Origin: Aphelenchoides besseyi
Taxonomy: Eukaryota; Nematoda; Chromadorea; Rhabditida; Aphelenchoididae
Direction: 5' to 3'
Length of the DNA: 64,000 nt
Assembly: GCA_024699855.1 (NCBI GenBank)
Contig: JAMPIQ010000001.1
Coordinates: 2,542,001-2,606,000, forward strand
How positions within the stretch are numbered: position 1 is the stretch's first letter; every line of letters starts with the position of its first letter. Made by a program: the position numbers and the translations under genes. The notes below the pieces were generated by a model that was given only the letters and a program-made list of their open reading frames with translations, was not told the DNA's origin and did not search any database. Positions 57,096 to 64,000 of the stretch are shown here, piece after piece.

Positions 57096-57324
57096 GATAC
57101 AGCGGGGATAAGAAAATGGTTTGTTTTGAGAAGACGTAAGGAATCGACAATGTGCGCCGAATACTCGCTATCGATTGCCATTAGCGGCTGTTTGTTCGAA
57201 ACAATGACGTGACTTGATCGGTTGATTTCGCCAGAAATCTTTTTCGGTTTACAAAATAAAATTTGGTTTGCAATTTCATGTAGAAACTACGAGGCTAAGA
57301 GGTCAGAGCTTGTCTTAAACTTAC

Positions 57325-58021
57325 GTAATGGTCGAAACAGCCGACCGTTTTGATTCTTTTGTTTTCCATTCATTATCTGACGATTGCATTTTCCATAAGC
57401 GCGACGAGATTTCATCGAACAATGTTGATGGAATTGACTGCCCAACGAAATGTCTGTGGCGTATCGTAGGGATGCAAAATGTTGATCGTAGACTTTTCGA
57501 TAGAACGCTCGTTGTTCTTCGAAATAACGTTTCAACGTTGGATTTGACCAATCCACTGGTCCATCGTTGTTGGTACTTGGTGCGGGATCGGAACGATCGA
57601 TTGTGCTTTCACAGTCGCGTTCTGAGTTCAAATCGCTGACCTGCGGCGGTTCATCGTTGATGCCAACACTCGAACAGCCCGAAGATTCGAGTGCATCCGT
57701 TGATTCGGCTCGTAAACGCGTAACACTACCCGAACTCAAACTTCCAAGACCACTCGAATCAGATGAACATGTTGAGGCAAGAGATGGAGAGATCGGTTTC
57801 TGAGGTCTTTTCTCTTGTTGTTCCTTTCGTTTTCTACGTCCTCGTTTACGCATCGAAGAATTGACGGATGATGGGGAGTTGTGCGGTGAACGAAAGTTCG
57901 TCAGTTCAGCCGGTAATGGAACCCATTTGGTCTTTCGAACTCGTTCTTGACTTTCTCTAACCTCCGCTTCTTTGGATGCATCAAATTCTATCGCTTCACA
58001 TTTTAGCTGTTGATGGACCAT
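57325..58021 (-). CDS. Ser-rich protein, or N-terminal exon of the GLD-2-like gene
   Basis: The start ATG at 58019-58021 lies two bases after acceptor TTTTCAG. One long exon reads MVHQQLKCEAIEFDASKEAE, then TKWVPLPAELTNF, a basic stretch (MRKRGRRKRKEQQEKR), a Ser-rich low-complexity part, then WSNPTLKRYFEEQRAFYRK. It ends at a GTAAGT donor (57324). The following exon was not fixed; reading through would stop at 57287. KWVPLP is reminiscent of La-related proteins, but no La motif is seen. Since the donor points toward the poly(A) polymerase gene, it may be that gene's disordered N terminus. Confidence 0.5.
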
Positions 58022-59016
58022 TGCTGAAAACATAAACAATTGAAGCTCGTTAAGATGCACGCACGTTGGCCCGTTAAATTTTGATTCGAAATTCTTTTCA
58101 TGTACCTCCGACTTTCATGAGTTTTTGAGGACAAAACGGCCGATCGCAATTCGGGAAGCACACGCCGTTGGAGCCGGAGGGTGGTGGGGCGGAAAAACGG
58201 GCAGATCACGAAGAACAAACGCGTTCTCACTTCGCCACTTACGTAAGAAGGATTAAGTCGCGGAAAAAACGAACTGCGACAGCACCAACTTGAAAGTTTT
58301 TTTGAATTTTTGTGCACGAACGGCCGAGCATTCCGAAAAACGATGCTCGTCACAAAAAAAGGTAGCAGCTGTAAAAACTGAGATCACGGAACAATGGCGC
58401 CAAAAGGCGAACGTGATGGACAGTTCTGAACGGTCACAGCTGATAGCGCATAATGGAATGGCAGGCAGGTGCAATTGTTTGAGATAACCTCGCGTTTCTG
58501 ACCGACACTTCGAACGTGTTAAACTTCAAACGACTTCTTCTCATCACTCAACGACTTGTCAGATACCGCCCTCCGATTCACGCTCATAGTCGACGTCCCT
58601 CGATTTGCCCTCGGGCTCTTTGATTGCGCGGAATTCGCGGACTTCACCAGAAGACGCGACTAACAGCAAGTCATCGGATTTGAAGACTTAAAAAAATGAT
58701 CGAATACGTGGATTCAAGCCCTCACCATCGAACTATTCCTCTTTTGTCATTCAGTACATGGCCGAAAGCACAAAAAACGGAACAATATGTAAACATCGTC
58801 CATTGACGTAACCCCTTTTGTTAATACCTCTCACGATTCTAGGAATTAACTTCAAACATGCAAATCTGTCCAGCCGTCTCTTTCCGGTTGTCTTTTCTGT
58901 CTCCGGAAGCGATCGTTGAAAATGCGAATCTTGTTTATTAGTTTAAAGGTCGTAGAGGATTGAAATAATAAAGCGAACGTAGTCAACTGGAAATCGAACT
59001 TTGCATATTGAATTGA
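58022..59016. other. Intergenic region
   Basis: About 1 kb. Overlapping short ORFs on both strands (58003-58474) show no family or splice structure. It includes the outron before 58021. Confidence 0.3.
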
Positions 59017-60435
59017 TTACGCGTGATGTTTGGATCCAACAACAGGGTCATTGGCATTCATTATAAGATTAGTGGTCAGTACCTGTAAGATATTAATGTT
59101 TAGAGTTTAAATTTAGTTGAATTGTCAATCGTAAAGAAAGAAAATTGACGCGTTGCAAGAGAAAAAATCACAAGTTTTCAATCAACTTTTATGACCTTCA
59201 GTTGATTGACACAAACATTCTCGTAAGATCATTTGCAAGTTACTCAAAGCATAAAACACAAAGTGCTTAAAGAAAGTAGTGGATCAACTTCAACACAGCG
59301 TCGTGATAACATGCAAAATGAATGGCAGTTTAAAAGACGATCGTTTTAACCTTTCTGTTTTTATCTTACGCAAATGATGTGTTTGTTTTGAACTAAACTC
59401 ACCTGCCAATCCGACCAATATTCACTTTTGACACGCTCAGTGAATTGAACAAGATTTGGTGTTGACTGCTCTATAAACATCTTGACTTCACTTCCGTTAA
59501 GTGGTGTGTACAACAACTGAGCCAAAGTACCGAAAGCCGTAGCATCAAGCTTAAGTAAACGCTTTAAAATTGTTGGAAAGAATAGAGGAACCATTGTGGG
59601 TTTATCTCCGAAAAAGTATCGTTTATTTCCAAGAAATGTAGAGAGAGCTAAATAAATGGATAAGCATTTGAATTTTATTGCTGAACCTGTCAGATCCTTT
59701 TTGGCCAGTAGATTGACTTCTTGTGCTGAATGACGACCGACACCTTGAATCATAGTCGCTTTTTTGAACTAAATGCAAACATAATTGTTGTAAACATTCA
59801 AGTGGATTGCATTTTTTTGCAATTGAGCGAGGAAAAAGTTTTTGAAAAGAAACTTTTTGACTCCACTCAGATGTCTAATCAGTCCATCTTCTGTTGCAAG
59901 CCATTTGAGATCTTGACCTCGGAAATAGACCATCGTACGCAAAAGTGAATCCTCTACAAACATGCACGCAATGAAATCAACTCTTGACGGCTTACCAATA
60001 AGTGAATGGTAAGCAAGTTGATCTGCTCGTTCTCGAGTACTCAAGTTTCGATCAATACTCAGCTCCATCGTTTTCTTCAAATGATCGATGATAAAGTTCG
60101 AATCGGCGATTTGTTGTCCATTATGTTCGATGAAAGGAATTTGACTTAAAACTCTAGTCAGTTTATAGGTTCGCAGTTACCCTTTCTTAGATCCCTTAAC
60201 TAATTCATTGCTCACGTTCTAAAACACACAAACTTTTTCTATCGTTCAATCTCTACATTACCGTGTAATTCAGCTTGTTGAAACGAAGCCAGGTTTCCAA
60301 CTTCAAAGCATACGGTGAAATTGTTGGAATGCATCCACAACGTGGAAATTGAATCAAATTGATCACATTCTCTTTCCATCCGGGTACGAGGAGTTCTTTT
60401 TGGCGAAGCAACATGCTGTTGATCGTAAGCAACAA
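59017..60435 (-). CDS. FAXC/CDR-like protein (metaxin-type GST fold)
   Basis: The N-terminal thioredoxin-like part reads VINLIQFPRCGCIPTISPYA then LKLETWLRFNKLNY, followed by KGQIPFIEHNGQQIADSNFI, the pattern of failed-axon-connections and C. elegans cadmium-responsive CDR proteins. The GST-C part has FRGQDLKWLATEDG, YFFGDKPTMVPL and AQLLYTPLNG. A donor after DWQ (GTGAGTTTAG) joins in phase 0, across a ~320 bp intron, to a last exon at 59017-59082 (VLTTNLIMNANDPVVGSKHH) with stop at 59017-59019. A hydrophobic leader before the fold is typical of the family. The ATG at 60435 is the first in frame; an upstream exon is possible. Roles proposed for the family are axon development and metal stress. 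Confidence 0.83.
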
Positions 60436-61562
60436 ACTGTGTTGTTAGTTCGAAGTCTTTTTAAATACTTTTGCGCTCACGATCAACTTAACAAGCTCAT
60501 TTCTTTCGCACAACAAAATTGTTTGAAGGCGTGTTTTTGGTGTTGTTTCGTTTGTTCCTTTCGAATTCTTCATTTGTACAACGCGCAAAAGCATTTCGAG
60601 ACTAAGAAGTCGATTGAATCGAAGATCACGGTGAATCAAACAGTTGGCAGAAAACGCTTTTTTTATGTTCGTAATCGAATAGCCATTGCTAATAGTCGGG
60701 TTGAGTAGGTTTGTGAGCAAGATCCTTCGAACTTTCTTTACAACATCAATGAGTACAACGATCATCTGTTTTGGCGCATGACAAGCGAAAACGAAATGAA
60801 ATTTCCGACGCAAAACGCATCGTTGGCATTTGGCGGCAAATTATTCCAACGTCCATCGACTGCATGTCAAAGAAATCACTCAACTATAATCCGTTGGGAT
60901 TACTCGTTGGTCGGGAGGACATGTCGAGACATTCACGAATTCACTTACAAAGTTTCGGTTTGAGTGTTAGGAATTCGGAAGTAGCGATCAACCGCAACAC
61001 CTTTACGGATCGACATTCGGCGAACGATGAAAGTGAAAGATGATGGCAGCTTGTCATTTGTGCGGGGCCAAGTGCGGAAACGAAGAAAATAAACAGCGGC
61101 GTCTTAAATCGGCCGAGACCATCCCACGGCTGCCGCCTAGAGCACTTTACTCCCCGAAGTTCAAACTCGGCCATTGGACCGGGGGTTTTCAAGTTTGCCG
61201 CCCAATTCGATGCCGCGAATTATTTTCATGAGGTTGTTCTTCCAACGTGACATCTTTGCACACGTTTTATCAATCTCATATCTTCGTTTTGAGTTGTCTT
61301 TTGATGCTCGTCACGACTATAATCCAATCGTTTCAAACATTTTTGCACTTCTATTCGACGATTATCGAAAATCTTTTTTCGGTCTTCTCATCATTTAGAT
61401 TCCCGATATGTCCTTAAACACAAACTTCACTTCTCATCGAACTCTCTTGAGACGCGTGGATCGAAAGCGACGACACAAATTATGTTAAACGACAGTCAAC
61501 TTGTTTTTCAGTCTTTCGTTTGCACAATGTGAACCATCGTCTTGTATTCCAACGGTACAAAA
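60436..61562 (+). other. Upstream region of the CUB gene with one exon-like ORF
   Basis: A plus-strand frame from about 60710 (after GTTGAGTAG) reads CEQDPSNFLYNINEYNDH, then FQRPSTACQRN and IIRWDYSLVGRT, and ends at a possible GTTTGAG donor near 60957. The composition is protein-like, but no partner exon or family was found. The rest contains no supported gene. Confidence 0.25.
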
Positions 61563-64000
61563 ATGGGGGCGACGTGTGTATTGAGCTTAAGTATGTTGTT
61601 GCTTGTGATCAAAGTTGGTACAAGCGAAGATCGAGACGAAGCGTTTCGTAAGTTAAAACAAAAGTGTTTCCGTCGGTATTACGTGAGTTTTGCGCGCAAA
61701 GGGTTTATGAATATAAACTCGTGATTGGTTCAAAAGTTTGTTTTGCGGATTTGTCTACGTAATCGTTTAACTTCATCTTCATTCGCACTTTCAATGCGGT
61801 CAATGGAACATGTGCTGGAAGCTCAACACGAGCTGACAACATTGAATATCGACGATCAGACGAATAGCAACGACACGAACAGCTCGGACGAGGGACCAGA
61901 AGATTGTCAGACTTGTCGTTCACTTGATTTCGATCTAATTTTCGCATTCACGTTTGCTTTCACTGTCGGTTGTATACTCATTTTGATTATGTTGTTTTGG
62001 TTGAATGGTGTTTTTCAATATCAAGAGTAAGTTCTGTTTTCAATCCAAGAGCTCATGCACGCTTGGCTTAAACTCACGTAACACCGACAAAGTTTCATGT
62101 ATTCTTATCTTCAATTCAAATATGAAATTTTAGCTTTCACGGAATGCGATCATGTTTTCGACGCATCAAAACCGCGAGGTCATTTTTCGATTCCAATTTT
62201 GCCGCAAACTCAAAATTCCAAATTTCCACTCGCAGCTCCCGATGTGCTTCCCGCAAACATACAGGTGCATATAACCGCCGCATAAAAAACCTTACAAGTG
62301 GAGTTTGACATTAGAGTATTTTCAGTGTATCGTCACGTTTAGTGGAGGAAAAGGACAGCGAGTAAAATTGGAGTTCACTCAATTTCAGTTGGCCGGCACA
62401 ATTGACAAGTGAGTTCAGTGACTGTGATTGTTAATACTCGTATTTAGTTGCGAAGTTGAATACGTCGATGTAAGTTGATGACTGGAAATAACCGAAAAAC
62501 TCTTCGTTCAACTCATTGTGTCTGTTTAAGGTTTACTCCGAATTACAATCACCCGAACAAGATCTTTTAAGTGCTCCGATTGCATCTCGTTTTTGCGGTA
62601 CCGTAGCTCCACATATTCGCGTTAGGTATGTTCGTTGTACGAACTGTAGTTGCATAGAATATTTAGTTTGTATAACGTTATTGTAATGGTATTTCATTCG
62701 AGAGTCGGTTCGAAACGAACCGAAAAGTTCAGTTTAACCGGTCGATATCAATTCATCAGCGAATGTGAGATCATTTCAGCAATTGAACTTATGTTTTTTC
62801 TTCAGCACGCTACATTCCGGGTAGTCGTTTGGGTGAAATGCCGTGCAGTTTTTTGATCGAACCGACACGACAACGCAAAGGCCAAATATTTTCGCCAACT
62901 TATCCGGGAGCCTATCCATCGAATTTCTATTGTTCGTACCTACTCAAAGGAAATCCAGAAGACCGACTTCGTTTGTTCTTCCGAGACTTTGACATTTACT
63001 TTGGTGGAGAACACTGCCCTTACGGTGGGTTTAGATTTTGTAGGCCTTTAAATTGTTATAGATGCCCTAACGGTTTATGATGGAAATACGAATCGCGATC
63101 CGATCATTCGCAAAGTCTGCGGTCTACAACAACGATTAGAATTGTTCTCTTTTGGCAGTGACTTGTTACTCGAGTTTAACACTACAGATCCTGCAAAAAA
63201 CGAGCCTCGAGGGTAACTAGTAACCGAAATCAATGAGTCGAAGTTAACGCTTAGATTTGTGATCGACTATGAGTTCTCATCAAGTTTTGTCGATATCAAA
63301 CGATTGGTTGCTGGACAAAAAGGAGTCTCACATTTACGAGGTTCGTTTAAATTATTTGTATTTTAATAGTCAAAGTTTTTATACGTAAAATTACAGGTTC
63401 GGAATGCGATGTTCGAGTTCAAAGCAATCGAGAAACTGTTCATTACATTCAATCACCCGGGTATTAGAAATCAATCAATTTGTGTAATGCATGCGTATTC
63501 AGTTATCCAGAAATGTATCCCACAAATACGACGTGTACGTACATACTCGATGGTCTTCAGGGTGACCAAAATTTGGAGAAAGTGATACTAAAATTCGAGA
63601 CTTTTGCGATCTTAAACGATCCACTTGTTACCATGGCACCTTTAACGTTAGTGGCAATAAAAAATTACATATCAAAGTTAATTTTAAGGTCAAGTCAACA
63701 GTTTGGCGAAGGTGATGATTGCTATTCGTTCGTTGGAGTTGCAACACAACAAAGTTCAATTCGAGCTGTTTTGGCGAATAACGAAGAAAGTTTCTATGAT
63801 GCAACATTGTGCGATCGATTTCCTCGTGACAGTCCACGATTGGGTCCGTATACAAGTCAAGGACCAAGAATGGTGGTTGTTTTTGGAAGTGTGTCTGGTA
63901 GTCCAACTGAAGAGCAAAATGGATCGTGGGGCTTCAGAGCACGCGTTGAATTTAAAACAGGTAAAGTGACTACTAAATTACAAATACGTTTTCTTAGATT
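61563..64000 (+). CDS. Multi-CUB-domain protein, 5' part (3' end outside window)
   Basis: The ATG at 61563 opens a hydrophobic segment (CVLSLSMLLLVIKVGTSE), either a signal peptide or part of a separate leader. A second exon ends in a strong TM segment (LIFAFTFAFTVGCILILIML). Using a GTGTTT donor after FWLN, it joins in phase to FTECDHVFDASKPRGHF. CUB1 then runs to FCGTVAPHIR. CUB2 covers CSFLIEPTRQRKGQIFSPTY to GFVIDYEFS (about 62850-63270). CUB3 starts CDVRVQSNRETVHYIQSPG and continues to FRARVEFKT at the window edge. CUB domains mediate extracellular protein contacts in receptors and receptor auxiliary subunits such as LEV-10, SOL and NETO. Whether the TM exon belongs here is uncertain; if so, the topology is type II. 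Family-level call only. Confidence 0.78.

Noticed and set aside
1..64000. CRISPR arrays, bacterial operons or riboswitches
   Set aside because: The window is eukaryotic, with spliced genes throughout; no regularly spaced direct-repeat arrays were seen.

Overview
The window reads as a gene-dense metazoan chromosome segment, most probably from a nematode. Introns are mostly about 40-60 bp, genes lie on both strands a few hundred bases apart, and many start codons sit 2-20 nt after a perfect 3' splice acceptor with no donor exon evident, as expected for spliced-leader trans-splicing. The gene families (tomosyn, GLD-2, CK1/TTBK-like kinase, FAXC/CDR-type GST-like protein, tandem-repeat galectin, Nup153) fit a worm. 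The species cannot be named from sequence alone.

Layout: 1-6.0 kb, end of an RS-rich nuclear protein, then a KIND-FERM-PDZ scaffold (FRMPD2/PTPN13-like, no phosphatase). 6.6-8.6 kb, FLVCR-type transporter (minus). 10.1-11.8 kb, unidentified helical protein (minus). 12.1-14.2 kb, mitochondrial aspartate aminotransferase GOT2. 15.8-18.3 kb, K+-dependent Na+/Ca2+ exchanger. 18.5-19 kb, small membrane protein (minus). 19.9-21.3 kb, two-CRD galectin. 23-29 kb, tomosyn. 29.5-32.3 kb, two unknown genes and an F-box protein. 33.7-34.3 kb, broken DCC/neogenin-type FN3 gene. 34.6-38.1 kb, an unknown gene, a Nup153-like nucleoporin and a small gene. 38.6-40.2 kb, a catalytically dead ornithine decarboxylase (antizyme-inhibitor-like).

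41-53 kb is an accessory, repeat-rich block. A truncated cytoplasmic dynein heavy chain copy with an internal stop runs straight into an intact Tc1-type DD34E transposon with identical ~115 bp ends. That in turn abuts a 5'-truncated Gypsy retroelement with a 3' LTR. Next come a divergent Rab1-like GTPase whose downstream exons encode transmembrane segments, two nearly identical 1.23 kb foldback elements in opposite orientation flanking a 1.42 kb spacer with a gene, and a ~100 bp tandem repeat.

53-64 kb returns to single-copy genes: a Cys/Gly-tailed small protein built from micro-exons, a CK1/TTBK-like kinase, an unknown Ser-rich protein, the GLD-2 poly(A) polymerase, a FAXC/CDR-like protein and the 5' part of a multi-CUB membrane or secreted protein that runs off the window. 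These are mostly unrelated housekeeping and neuronal genes, with no operon logic visible. The unusual biology is the pseudoenzyme, the possible Rab-membrane fusion and the transposon-driven rearrangements.
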